NCBI RefSeq assembly: GCF_036173105.1
Contig: NZ_CP108053.1
Location: 4,278,001 to 4,342,000 of the forward strand
Length of the DNA: 64,000 nucleotides
Direction of reading: 5' to 3'
From: Streptomyces sp. NBC_00287
GTDB taxonomy: Bacteria; Actinomycetota; Actinomycetes; Streptomycetales; Streptomycetaceae
Shown: one piece after another, positions 50,456 through 59,258 of the stretch
Numbering within the stretch: the first letter of the stretch is position 1
Layout of the letters: every line of letters starts with the position of its first letter
Program-made: the position numbers and the translations under genes
The notes under the pieces: model-generated
Told to the model about the DNA's origin: nothing
Databases searched by the model: none
The model's input: the letters and a program-made list of their open reading frames with translations, nothing else

Positions 50456-52020
50456 GCGCGCTCCCTGAGCTCTCGCCGCAGGATCTTCCCGGAGGCGGCC
50501 CGGGGCACGCCCTCTATGAAGGCGACCTGGCGGATCCGCTTGTAGGGGGCGACGCGTTCGGCGACGTACATCATGACCTCCCCCTCGGAGAGACCGGTGG
50601 CCGAAGGCTGGCGGACCACGTATGCGCGGGGCACCTCGTTGCCGTTGTCGTCGTAGACGCCGATGACGGCGGCGTCGGCGATGCCCGGGTGGGTGAGCAG
50701 CAGGGCCTCCAGTTCGGCGGGGGCCACCTGGAAGCCCTTGTACTTGATGAGCTCCTTGACCCTGTCGACGACGAACAGCCAGCCTCCTTCGTCGACATGG
50801 CCGACGTCGCCGGTGTGCAGCCAGCCGTCGGTGTCGATCATCGCGGCGGTGGCGTCGGGGCGGCCGAGGTAGCCCTTCATGACCTGGGGGCCCCGGATGA
50901 GGACCTCGCCGGACTCGCCGACGCCGAGGTCCTTGTCGGGGTCGTCGAGGGAGACGATCCGCATCTCGGTGCCCGCGATGAGCCTGCCGACGGTGCCGGG
51001 GGGCGCCTCGCGCATGGCGTCCAGGGGGACGACATGGGTGCCCGGGGACAGTTCCGTCATGCCGTACGCCTGGCCGATCGGCGGCAGGTTCAGACGCTGG
51101 GAGCAGGCGGCCGCGAGCTTGGCGTCCAGGGGGGCGGCGGCGCTGATGATGTGCCTCAGGGACGACAGGTCGTACTGGGCGACCAAGGGGTGCTTGGCGA
51201 GGGCGAGGACGATCGGCGGGGCCACGAACAGGTCGGTGATGCGGTGGTTCTGGATGGCCGCGAGGAAGGTCTCCAGGTCGAAGCGGGGCAGGACGACGAC
51301 CGTGGCGCCGCTCCTGAGGGGCGCGTTCATGAGGGCCGTGAGGCCGTAGATGTGGAAGAAGGGCAGTACGGCGAGGATGCGGTCACCCGGTTTCGCCGGC
51401 ATCGACGGTTCGAGCTGGGCGAGGTTGGTGGCGATCTGCCGGTGGGTGAGCATCACGCCCTTGGGGATGCCGGTGGTGCCCGAGGAGTACGGGAGGGCCG
51501 CCACGTCCGCTACGGGGTCGATGTCGACCTGCGGTTCGGGGGCGGTCGAGCCGAGCATGTCGATGAGGGAGCGGTGTCCGGGCGCGCTGTCGCAGACGAA
51601 GATCTCCTCGACCCCGCCCGCGAGTTCGGCGGCGCGGCGGGCGGACTCCAGCAGCGGGGAGACGGTGACGATCCAGCGGGCCGCCGAGTCCTTCAGCTGC
51701 TTGGCGAACTCCTCGGGCGTGGCGAGCGGATGCACGGTCGTGACGGAGGCACCCGCGCGCGTGGCGGCGTAGAACGCCGTGGGGAAGGCGACCGTGTTCG
51801 GGCTGTGCAGGGCCAGCACATCGCCCTTGCGCACGCCCGCCTCGGCCAGCGCGGCCGCGATGCGCCGGTGGAACTGGTCCACCTGCGCATACGTGAGGGT
51901 CATGCCGTTCGTGCCGTCGATCAGCGCGGGCGTGTCGCCGAACTCGGCGGCCCGGCCCAGCACGGCTTCGTGGATGGGGAGTTCGACGGGCGGGACGTCT
52001 GCGTACTCGCTGCGGAACAT
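50452..52020 (-). CDS. 4-coumarate-CoA ligase-like acyl-CoA synthetase
   Basis: This 522-residue AMP-forming ligase has motifs in order: ALPYSSGTTGIPKGVMLTHRQ (residues about 175-195), GQAYGMTELSPGTHV (about 320), LHTGDVGHVDEGGWLFVVDRVKELIKYKGFQV and ASGKILRRELRE at the C-terminus. It starts with ATG at 52020, just behind the dehydrogenase stop. The substrate is probably a branched or terpenoid acid entering this operon's pathway. Confidence 0.9.
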   Translation of the reverse strand: MFRSEYADVPPVELPIHEAVLGRAAEFGDTPALIDGTNGMTLTYAQVDQFHRRIAAALAEAGVRKGDVLALHSPNTVAFPTAFYAATRAGASVTTVHPLATPEEFAKQLKDSAARWIVTVSPLLESARRAAELAGGVEEIFVCDSAPGHRSLIDMLGSTAPEPQVDIDPVADVAALPYSSGTTGIPKGVMLTHRQIATNLAQLEPSMPAKPGDRILAVLPFFHIYGLTALMNAPLRSGATVVVLPRFDLETFLAAIQNHRITDLFVAPPIVLALAKHPLVAQYDLSSLRHIISAAAPLDAKLAAACSQRLNLPPIGQAYGMTELSPGTHVVPLDAMREAPPGTVGRLIAGTEMRIVSLDDPDKDLGVGESGEVLIRGPQVMKGYLGRPDATAAMIDTDGWLHTGDVGHVDEGGWLFVVDRVKELIKYKGFQVAPAELEALLLTHPGIADAAVIGVYDDNGNEVPRAYVVRQPSATGLSEGEVMMYVAERVAPYKRIRQVAFIEGVPRAASGKILRRELRERA

Positions 52021-52037
52021 CGTTCCTCCAAGACGGC

Positions 52038-53171
52038 CTAGTACGACTTGGGCAGGCCCAGGGTCTGGTGGGAGACGTAGTTGAGAATCATCTCCCGGCT
52101 CACCGGAGCAATACGAGCCACGCGCGCGGCTGTTATCAACGAAGCGAGCCCGAATTCCCGCGTGAGGCCGTTCCCGCCCAGCGTGTGCACTGCCTGGTCG
52201 ACCGCCTTCACACAGGCCTCCCCGGCCGCGTACTTGGCCATATTGGCGGCCTCGCCCGCGCCCACGTCATCCCCGGCGTCGTACAGATGAGCCGCCTTCT
52301 GCATCATCAGGCGGGCCAGTTCCAGGTCGATGTGCGCCTGGGCGAGGGGGTGCGCGATGGCCTGGTGGGCGCCGATGGGGGCCTTCCATACGGTGCGTTC
52401 GCGGGCGTACGTAATCGCTTGCGCGAGGGCGTAGCGGCCCATGCCGATCGCGAAGGCGGCCGTCATGATGCGCTCGGGGTTGAGGCCGGCGAAGAGCTGG
52501 AGCAGACCTGCGTCCTCGTCGCCGACGAGCGCCTCGGCGGGCAGTCGTACGTCGTCCAGGGCCAGCTCGAACTGCTTCTCCGCGGCGTTGAGTTCCATGT
52601 CGATCTGCCGCCGCGAGAAGCCGTCCGCGTCGCGCGGGACGATGAACAGGCAGGGCTTGAGGTTGCCGGTGCGGGCGTCTTCGGTACGGCCGACGATGAG
52701 CGTCGCGTCCGCTATGTCGACACCGGAGATGAAGACCTTGCGGCCGGTGAGGAGCCAGTCCGTGCCGTCTCGGCGCGCGGTGGTGGTGATGCGGTGGCTG
52801 TTGGAACCGGCGTCGGGTTCGGTGATGCCGAAAGCCATGGTGCGCGTACCGTCGGCGAGGCCGGGCAGCCAGTCCTGCTTCTGCTGCTCGGTGCCGAAGC
52901 GGGCGATCACTGTGCCGCAGATGGCGGGTGAGACGACCATCATCAGCAGGGGGCATCCAGCGGTGCCCAGCTCTTCGAGGACGATGGAGAGTTCGGCGAT
53001 TCCGCCGCCGCCCCCGCCGTATGCCTCCGGCAGGTTGACGCCTAGGTAGCCGAGTTTGGCGGCCTCGGACCAGAGTGCTTCCCGGTCGAAGTTGCGGCCG
53101 TGGCGTTTGCCGAGGGCGGCGACGGCTGATCGGAGGGCCTTGTGTTCTTCGGATTCGAGAGTGGGGTGCAT
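52038..53171 (-). CDS. Acyl-CoA dehydrogenase (operon type)
   Basis: This 377-residue acyl-CoA dehydrogenase has FGITEPDAGSNSHRITTTA, GRKVFISGVDIADATLIVGR, the KAPIGAHQAIAHPLAQAHIDLELARLM core and a C-terminal VARIAPVSREMILNYVSHQTLGLPKSY, an ending typical of one actinobacterial dehydrogenase group. The ATG at 53171 has a GGGAAGGAGC-type site. The 57-bp gap to the biotin carboxylase gene contains one copy of the dispersed GGGGCGCGGGGAACTGCGCGA element, so a partial terminator may lie inside the operon. Confidence 0.9.
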   Translation of the reverse strand: MHPTLESEEHKALRSAVAALGKRHGRNFDREALWSEAAKLGYLGVNLPEAYGGGGGGIAELSIVLEELGTAGCPLLMMVVSPAICGTVIARFGTEQQKQDWLPGLADGTRTMAFGITEPDAGSNSHRITTTARRDGTDWLLTGRKVFISGVDIADATLIVGRTEDARTGNLKPCLFIVPRDADGFSRRQIDMELNAAEKQFELALDDVRLPAEALVGDEDAGLLQLFAGLNPERIMTAAFAIGMGRYALAQAITYARERTVWKAPIGAHQAIAHPLAQAHIDLELARLMMQKAAHLYDAGDDVGAGEAANMAKYAAGEACVKAVDQAVHTLGGNGLTREFGLASLITAARVARIAPVSREMILNYVSHQTLGLPKSY

Positions 53172-53206
53172 GGGGCTCCTTCCCGGGTGCGGGTTGTGTG
53201 TGGTTG

Positions 53207-53229
53207 CTCGCGCAGTTCCCCGCGCCCCT
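53207..53229 (-). repeat. Dispersed GC-rich element, copy in operon
   Basis: CTCGCGCAGTTCCCCGCGCC followed by CCT, the reverse orientation of the element at 17181 and 32067. It ends at the biotin carboxylase stop codon, within the carboxylation operon. Confidence 0.7.
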
Positions 53230-55073
53230 TAGGTCGGCTGTACGACCGCCAACAGTGCGCCGACCGTTACCTGTTGTCCCGGTTCGGCTTGCAGGGCTGT
53301 CAGCGTTCCTGTGACCGGCGCCGTGATCTTGTGTTCCATCTTCATCGCCTCCAGCCAGAGGAGGGGCTCTCCGGCCTCTACGGCGGCCCCCACAGCGAGG
53401 CCCTCGGCGACCCTCACCACCGTGCCGGGCATCGGGGCCAGGAGGGACCCGGGTGCGAGCTGGGCCGTGGGGTCAGGGAAGCGGGGCAGGGGTTTCAGGG
53501 CCGTGTTGTTGACGTATAGGGCGTCGCCGTGGCGCGCCACCTCGAACCTGCGCTGTACACCGTCCACTTCCAGTACGACGAGCCCCGCGCCCGCGCTCAC
53601 GACGCGCACTCCCTCGGCCTCCAGGCCCGTCCTCGTGTGCCTGTACTGGACCTCGTGCTCCTCGCCCGCCATCGCGTACCGCTTCGTCTGCGGCTGGGAA
53701 GGGACGTTGCGCCAGGCGCCGAAGCGGGAGCCGGAGTGGTGGGCGTCGGCCAGGGCGGCGGCCAGGGGGGCGTGCGGGTCGGGGGTGGGCTCGGTCAGTT
53801 CGGGGAGGTGGCGGTCGTAGAAGCCGGTGTCCATACGGGCCGTCGTGAACTCCTCGTGGCGCAGGGAGCGGACGAGGAGGTCGCGGTTGGTGACCGGGCC
53901 GTGGATCGTCGCCCGTTCCAGGGCGCCCGCGAGCTTGCGGAGCGCGCCTGCGCGCGTGGGGGCGTGGGCGATCAGCTTGGCGAGCATCGGGTCGTAGTGG
54001 ATGCCGATCTCGTCGCCGTCGCCGTAGCCACTGTCCAGCCGGACGCCCTCGGGTACGGCGAGCCGGTGCAGGGTGCCGGTCTGCGGGGCCCAGTCGCGAG
54101 CCGGGTCCTCGGCGTAGAGGCGGGCCTCAATCGCGTGGCCACGCGCGCGTGGGGGCTCGCTTTCGAGGGGCTGCCCTTCCGCGATGCTCAGTTGCAGCGC
54201 GACCAGGTCGACACCGAACACGGCCTCCGTCACGGGGTGTTCGACCTGGAGGCGGGTGTTCATCTCCAGGAAGTGCGCCTTGTCGTCGGCGACGAGGAAC
54301 TCGACGGTGCCGGCGCCGACGTAGTGCACGGCGCGCGCGGCGCGTACGGCCAGCGCGCACAGCTCCTCCGCGAGCTGTTCCGAGAGCCCGGGCGCCGGTG
54401 CCTCCTCGATCACCTTCTGATGGCGGCGCTGGAGGGAGCAGTCGCGCGTGCCCAGCGCCCACACCGTGCCATGCGCGTCCGCGAGCACCTGCACCTCGAC
54501 ATGCCGACCGCGCTCCACATAGGGCTCGACAAAGACCTCGCCGTCACCGAAGGCACTCGCGGCCTCGGCGCGCGCGCCCTCCAGGGCGGCGCTGAGCTCC
54601 TCCAGGCGGCGCACGATCCGCATCCCGCGCCCCCCGCCGCCCGCGGCCGCCTTCACCAGCACCGGCAGGTCGCTCTGCGCGACCTCGCGCAGGGGCGCGA
54701 GCCCCATCAGCTCCTTCGCGCGCGTCTTGGACGCCATCGCCTCGATGGCCTCCGGGGGCGGCCCGATCCACACCAGCCCCGCGTCCACGACGGCACGCGC
54801 GAACTCGGCGTTCTCCGAGAGGAAGCCGTAGCCGGGGTGCACGGCGTCCGCGCCGGCCGCGACAGCGGCCTTCACGATCAGATCACCGCGCAGATACGTC
54901 TCCGCGGGCGTCGCCCCCGGCAGCCGTACCGCAGCGTCGGCCACGCGCGCGTGGAGGGCGTTCTCGTCGGCGTCCGAGTGCACGGCGACCGTCCGGATTC
55001 CCAACTCACGGCAGGTGCGGAAGACACGGCAGGCGATCTCGCCCCGGTTCGCCACCAGAACAGAAGTAATCAT
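53229..55073 (-). CDS. Acyl-CoA carboxylase alpha subunit (biotin carboxylase plus BCCP)
   Basis: This 614-residue protein carboxylates its own biotin with ATP and bicarbonate. It has a biotin carboxylase domain: VLVANRGEIACRVFRTCRELG, GYGFLSENAEFARAV, AAAGGGGRGMRIVRR (glycine-rich ATP loop), MNTRLQVEHPVTEAVFGVDLV. A C-terminal biotin-carrier domain has WLEAMKMEHKITAPVTG with the biotinyl lysine. Around ELMGLAPLREVAQ the loop normally reading AGVPV is about 8 residues shorter than in common homologues; this may be a small deletion. The ATG at 55073 lies 5 bp behind the carboxyltransferase stop. Confidence 0.9.
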   Translation of the reverse strand: MITSVLVANRGEIACRVFRTCRELGIRTVAVHSDADENALHARVADAAVRLPGATPAETYLRGDLIVKAAVAAGADAVHPGYGFLSENAEFARAVVDAGLVWIGPPPEAIEAMASKTRAKELMGLAPLREVAQSDLPVLVKAAAGGGGRGMRIVRRLEELSAALEGARAEAASAFGDGEVFVEPYVERGRHVEVQVLADAHGTVWALGTRDCSLQRRHQKVIEEAPAPGLSEQLAEELCALAVRAARAVHYVGAGTVEFLVADDKAHFLEMNTRLQVEHPVTEAVFGVDLVALQLSIAEGQPLESEPPRARGHAIEARLYAEDPARDWAPQTGTLHRLAVPEGVRLDSGYGDGDEIGIHYDPMLAKLIAHAPTRAGALRKLAGALERATIHGPVTNRDLLVRSLRHEEFTTARMDTGFYDRHLPELTEPTPDPHAPLAAALADAHHSGSRFGAWRNVPSQPQTKRYAMAGEEHEVQYRHTRTGLEAEGVRVVSAGAGLVVLEVDGVQRRFEVARHGDALYVNNTALKPLPRFPDPTAQLAPGSLLAPMPGTVVRVAEGLAVGAAVEAGEPLLWLEAMKMEHKITAPVTGTLTALQAEPGQQVTVGALLAVVQPT

Positions 55074-55078
55074 TCGTC

Positions 55079-56677
55079 TCACATCCGGAAGACGCCGAAG
55101 CCACCGCGCGCGCCCTCGTAGGGCGCCGTGTGGACGGCGGACAGGCACAGGCCGAGGACGGTGCGGGTGTCGCGCGGGTCGATGACGCCGTCGTCGTACA
55201 GCCGCCCGGACAGGAACATCGGCAGCGACTCGGACTCGATCTGCTGCTCCACCATGGCCCGCAGCGCTGCGTCCGCCTCCTCGTCGTACGGCTGCCCCTT
55301 CGCGACCGCCGACTGCCGGGCGACGATCGACAGGACGCCCGCGAGCTGCTGAGGCCCCATAACGGCCGACTTGGCGCTGGGCCAGGCGAACAGGAAGCGC
55401 GGATCGTAGGCCCGCCCGCACATGCCGTAGTGCCCGGCGCCGTAGGAGGCGCCCATGAGGACGGACAGGTGGGGCACGCGCGAATTGCTCACCGCGTTGA
55501 TCATCATCGCGCCGTGCTTGATGATCCCGCCCTGCTCGTACTCCTTGCCGACCATGTAGCCGGTGGTGTTGTGCAGGAAGAGGAGCGGGATGTCGCGCTG
55601 GTTGGCGAGTTGGATGAACTGAGCCGCCTTCTGCGACTCCTCGCTGAAGAGCACGCCCTGGGCGTTGGCGAGGATGCCGACCGGGTAACCGTGCAGACGC
55701 GCCCACCCCGTGACCAGGCTGCCGCCGTACAGCGGCTTGAACTCGTCGAAGTCGGACGAATCGACGATCCGGGCGATGACCTCGCGCGGATCGAACGGCG
55801 TGCGCAGGTCGCCCGGGACGATGCCGAGCAGCTCCTCGGCGTCGTACTTGGGAGGTTCGGCGAGCCCCGGATCCTCGTACGCCTTGCGATGGTTGAGCCG
55901 CGCGACGACCCGCCGCGCCTGCCGCAGCGCGTCCCGCTCATCCACGGCGAAGTAGTCGGCGAGCCCCGACACACGCGCGTGCATCTCGGCGCCGCCCAGC
56001 GACTCGTCGTCGCTCTCCTCGCCGGTGGCCATCTTGACCAGCGGAGGCCCGCCGAGGAACACCTTGGCGCGCTCCTTGACCATGATCACGTGGTCGGACA
56101 TACCGGGGATGTAGGCGCCACCGGCGGTGGAGTTCCCGAAGACGACGGCGACGGTGGGGATCCCGGCAGCGGACAGCCGGGTGAGATCCCGGAAGATGGC
56201 GCCGCCGGGAATGAAGATCTCCTTCTGGGAGGGGAGATCGGCCCCACCGGACTCAACGAGGCTGATACAGGGGAGCCGATTGGCGAGCGCGATGTCATTG
56301 GCGCGCAGAGCCTTCTTCAGAGACCAGGGATTGCTGGCACCCCCGCGCACCGTCGGATCATTGGCGGTGATCAGACACTCCACCCCCTCAACGACCCCGA
56401 TACCGGTGACGAGCGAAGCGCCGACGGCGTAATCGCTCCCCCATGCGGCCAGCGGGGACAGCTCAAGGAAGGGCGTGTCGGGGTCGAGGAGCAGCTCGAT
56501 GCGCTCCCGCGCGAGGAGCTTGCCGCGCCCCCGATGCCGCGCGATGTATTTCTCCCCGCCACCCGCGAGCGCCTTGGCGTGCTCGGCGTCGAGATCGGCG
56601 AGCTTGGCGAGCATGGCCTCGCGATTGGCCCGGTAGTCAGGGCCGTTGGGGTCGAGGGCGGTACTGAGAACCGTCAC
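55079..56677 (-). CDS. Acyl-CoA carboxylase carboxyltransferase (beta) subunit
   Basis: This 532-residue carboxyltransferase transfers carboxyl from biotin to an acyl-CoA. It shows KYIARHRGRGKLLARERIELLLDPDTPFLELSPLA, ECLITANDPTVRGGASNPWSLKKALRANDIA, FGNSTAGGAYIPGMSDHVIMV, KVFLGGPPLVKMATGE and GASYGAGHYGMCGRAYDPRFLFAWPSAKSAVMGPQQLAGVL. It belongs to the methylcrotonyl/geranyl-CoA type (about 530-540 residues). The GTG at 56677 overlaps the AtuA stop (GTGA). Together with the alpha subunit it forms a biotin-dependent carboxylase. Confidence 0.92.
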   Translation of the reverse strand: MTVLSTALDPNGPDYRANREAMLAKLADLDAEHAKALAGGGEKYIARHRGRGKLLARERIELLLDPDTPFLELSPLAAWGSDYAVGASLVTGIGVVEGVECLITANDPTVRGGASNPWSLKKALRANDIALANRLPCISLVESGGADLPSQKEIFIPGGAIFRDLTRLSAAGIPTVAVVFGNSTAGGAYIPGMSDHVIMVKERAKVFLGGPPLVKMATGEESDDESLGGAEMHARVSGLADYFAVDERDALRQARRVVARLNHRKAYEDPGLAEPPKYDAEELLGIVPGDLRTPFDPREVIARIVDSSDFDEFKPLYGGSLVTGWARLHGYPVGILANAQGVLFSEESQKAAQFIQLANQRDIPLLFLHNTTGYMVGKEYEQGGIIKHGAMMINAVSNSRVPHLSVLMGASYGAGHYGMCGRAYDPRFLFAWPSAKSAVMGPQQLAGVLSIVARQSAVAKGQPYDEEADAALRAMVEQQIESESLPMFLSGRLYDDGVIDPRDTRTVLGLCLSAVHTAPYEGARGGFGVFRM

Positions 56678-58347
56678 AGGAGGGCCTCCGGGATGTCCAG
56701 GTGGCGGGAGCGCAGCCACTCGCCGAGCGCCTTGGCCTGCGGATCGAAACGGTGCTGCGCGGCGACACCGGCGCCGAGGATGCCTTCGACGACGAAGTTG
56801 AGGGCGCGCAGGTTGGGAAGGGCATGGCGGCGGACGGTCAACCCGGCGGTCTCCGGCAGGAGTTCGCGGAAGAGATCGACGGTGAGCGTATGGGCCAGCC
56901 ACCTCCAGGCATCGTCCGTGCGCGCCCACACCCCCACATTGGCGTTCCCGCCCTTGTCCCCACTGCGTGCCCCGGCAACGAGCCCGAGCGGGGCGCGGCT
57001 GGTGGGCCCTGCCGGCAGCGGCTCGGGAAGCGAGGGATCCGCTGGGTCTTCGAGTGCGAGGGTGTCCTGGGGCGGCGCCATAGGGACCCGTCGGCCGTCA
57101 TGAAGGACAGCCACATGTGCGGCGGCGCCATGAGGGACGTACACATCCTCGAAGACCCCATAGGGGGCGCCCTTCCCAGGTGGGGCGAGCACATGGAACC
57201 CGGGGTAACTGGCGAGGGCGAGCTCGATAGCGGCGCCGCTCAGGGCCCGCCCGACGGAGGCCTGATCGGGGTCCCGGACGACGAGCCGGAGCAGAGCGCT
57301 GGCCGTCTCCTCGGTCGAAGCGTCGGCCCGGTCGGTACGGACGAGTTCCCACCGCACCTCGGCGGGCGGCGACTTGGCCAGCGCGTCGGTCATCTGCGCC
57401 CGCACCAGCTCGGCCTTGGCCTCGATATCGAGGCCGGTGAGCACGAAGACGACTTCGTTGCGAAATCCCCCGAGCCGATTGACACCGACCTTGAGAGCAG
57501 GAGGCGGCGCCTCCCCGCGCACGCCACGGATACGGACCCGATCGGGCCCGTCCTCACTGAGCTGGACGGTGTCAAGGCGGGCGGTGACATCGGGCCCGGC
57601 GTACCGGGCGCCTGAGGTCTCGTAGAGAAGCTGGGCGGTGACGGTACCGATATCGACGAAGCCACCCGTTCCGGGATGCTTGGTGATGACAGCGGACCCG
57701 TCCTCGTGGAGCTCGGCGAGCGGAAAGCCGGGCCGTCGGACGTCCCCGCCTTTGAAGAAGGCGTAGTTGCCGCCGGTGGCCTGCGCCCCACACTCCAGGA
57801 CATGTCCGGCGACGACGGCGCCGGCGAGCCGGTCGTAGTCCGTCGGCTGCCATCCGAAGTGGGCGGCGGCGGGCCCGGTGACCAGGGCGGCGTCGGTGAC
57901 CCTCCCGGTGACGACGACATCGGCGCCTTCCCGTAGACAGGCGGCGATGCCGAACCCACCGAGGTAGGCGTGGGCGGCGAGGCTGCCGGGGTGAGCGGCG
58001 GTGAGGTCGTCGCCCTCGACGTGAGCGACCCGCACAGGGATTCTGAGCCGGTCGGCCAACTCCCGTACGGCGGCTGCGAGTCCGGCGGGGTTGAGCCCAC
58101 CGGCGTTGGCGACGATACGAACGCCTCGCTCGTGGGCGAGCCCGAGGCACTCCTCCAGCTGCCGCAGGAAGGTACGGGCGTACCCGGCGCCGGGGTCCTT
58201 CAGCCGGTCGCGCCCAAGGATCAGCATGGTCAGCTCGGCGAGGTAGTCGCCGGTGAGGACGTCGAGTTCACCGCCGGTGAGCATCTCGCGCATGGCGTCG
58301 AAACGGTCGCCGTAGAACCCGGAGGCATTGCCGATACGGAGGATCAC
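56674..58347 (-). CDS. AtuA-like acyclic terpene utilisation protein (DUF1446)
   Basis: This 557-residue protein of the AtuA/DUF1446 family is required for citronellol/geraniol-type acyclic terpene and leucine-related degradation in pseudomonads. Motifs are LRIGNASGFYGDRFDAM, LDVLTGDYLAELTMLILGRDR, RIVANAGGLNPAGL, GADVVVTGRVTDAALVTGPAAAHFGW and a C-terminal domain GARSGDKGGNANVGVWART. The GTG at 58347 overlaps the first gene's stop (GTGA). Its presence beside a carboxylase pair suggests the pathway handles methyl-branched or terpenoid acyl-CoAs. Confidence 0.88.
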   Translation of the reverse strand: MILRIGNASGFYGDRFDAMREMLTGGELDVLTGDYLAELTMLILGRDRLKDPGAGYARTFLRQLEECLGLAHERGVRIVANAGGLNPAGLAAAVRELADRLRIPVRVAHVEGDDLTAAHPGSLAAHAYLGGFGIAACLREGADVVVTGRVTDAALVTGPAAAHFGWQPTDYDRLAGAVVAGHVLECGAQATGGNYAFFKGGDVRRPGFPLAELHEDGSAVITKHPGTGGFVDIGTVTAQLLYETSGARYAGPDVTARLDTVQLSEDGPDRVRIRGVRGEAPPPALKVGVNRLGGFRNEVVFVLTGLDIEAKAELVRAQMTDALAKSPPAEVRWELVRTDRADASTEETASALLRLVVRDPDQASVGRALSGAAIELALASYPGFHVLAPPGKGAPYGVFEDVYVPHGAAAHVAVLHDGRRVPMAPPQDTLALEDPADPSLPEPLPAGPTSRAPLGLVAGARSGDKGGNANVGVWARTDDAWRWLAHTLTVDLFRELLPETAGLTVRRHALPNLRALNFVVEGILGAGVAAQHRFDPQAKALGEWLRSRHLDIPEALL

Positions 58348-59138
58348 GCGTCGGCCCCCTTGGGCGCGCGTCCACTGCCGGGCGGGCCCGCGAAGGCCTG
58401 GGCGATGTCCAGCCAACGGTCGGCGTCTTCGCCTTCGGCCCTTATGGCGAGGTCGGCACGGTGAGCACGCCGGGTGACGAGAAGGCAGAAGTCGAGGGCG
58501 GGCCCGGTGACGCGCTGGGGGGCGTCTTCGGGCCCGTAGGCCCACGTCTCGCCGCCCGGCCCGACGAGCTCGACGCGGAACTCGCCGACGGGCGGGGTGA
58601 GTCCGCGCACTCCGTAGGCGTAGTCGCGGGCACGCACCCCGATCCGGGCCACATGCCGGAGCCGGTCGGTAGGTGTGCGCACCACACCCAGGGCGTCCGC
58701 GACGTCTTGGCCGTGGGCCCAGGTCTCCATAAGGCGGGCGGTGGCCATGGAGGCGGCGGACATGGGTGGGCCGTACCAGGGAAAGCGGGCGCCGGCGGGG
58801 GCGGCGCGCAGAGCGTCGGCAAGTGCCTTGCGTCCGGTGCGCCACGCGGCGAGGATCTCGGCGGGCGGCTTCTGAGCCCCCTCCTCCGCGCCCTCGTCGA
58901 CAAAGCTCTCCGGGGAGGCGAACGCCTTCTCGACCTCCCGGCCGAAGGCATCGGCATCGGTGACGGCGAGCAGGGCGGCGTGATCGGTCCAGGCGAGGTG
59001 GGCGATCTGGTGGGCGATGGTCCAGTGCGGGGCGGGGGTGGCGAGGGCCCACAGGTCCGGACTCAACTCGGCTACCAGCCGGTCGAGTTCATCGCTTTCG
59101 GCACGCAGGTCGTCGAAGACGGGCGTCGGGTCGGCCAT
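58344..59138 (-). CDS. Maleylpyruvate-isomerase-family (DinB-like) metal-binding protein
   Basis: This 264-residue protein of the TIGR03084-type family (mycothiol-dependent MDMPI/DinB superfamily) has an N-terminal helical domain with HWTIAHQIAHLAWTDHAALLAVTDADAF (metal histidines), METWAHGQDVADALGV and a C-terminal RAHRADLAIRAEGEDADRWLDIAQAF. It is the first gene of the carboxylation operon. The ATG at 59138 is assumed; one at 59150 is also possible, and neither has a good ribosome site, which fits a short or leaderless message. It might use mycothiol or detoxify a pathway intermediate. Confidence 0.83.
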   Translation of the reverse strand: MADPTPVFDDLRAESDELDRLVAELSPDLWALATPAPHWTIAHQIAHLAWTDHAALLAVTDADAFGREVEKAFASPESFVDEGAEEGAQKPPAEILAAWRTGRKALADALRAAPAGARFPWYGPPMSAASMATARLMETWAHGQDVADALGVVRTPTDRLRHVARIGVRARDYAYGVRGLTPPVGEFRVELVGPGGETWAYGPEDAPQRVTGPALDFCLLVTRRAHRADLAIRAEGEDADRWLDIAQAFAGPPGSGRAPKGADA

Positions 59139-59170
59139 GGGGTGGAGCATGGCAGGGGCCCCAGAAACAA

Positions 59171-59184
59171 GCAAGCGTGCTTGC
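59171..59184. promoter_or_regulatory. Candidate TetR operator of the carboxylation operon
   Basis: GCAAGC-GT-GCTTGC, a perfect 6-bp-arm palindrome, lies 33 bp upstream of the first operon gene (ATG at 59138) and within 75 bp of the divergent XRE gene. The TetR gene at the operon's far end is the likely autoregulated binder. Confidence 0.65.
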
Positions 59185-59258
59185 ATTAATTAGTTTTCCA
59201 CAACCCGGCACCTGTGTGCGCATGCCTGGCTACTCTCGGTGATGGGAGGTGGGTCGCT

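Noticed and set aside
59171..59184. Possible transposon terminal repeat at the carboxylation operon head
   Set aside because: The short palindrome is better explained as a TetR operator; no matching repeat or target duplication is seen.
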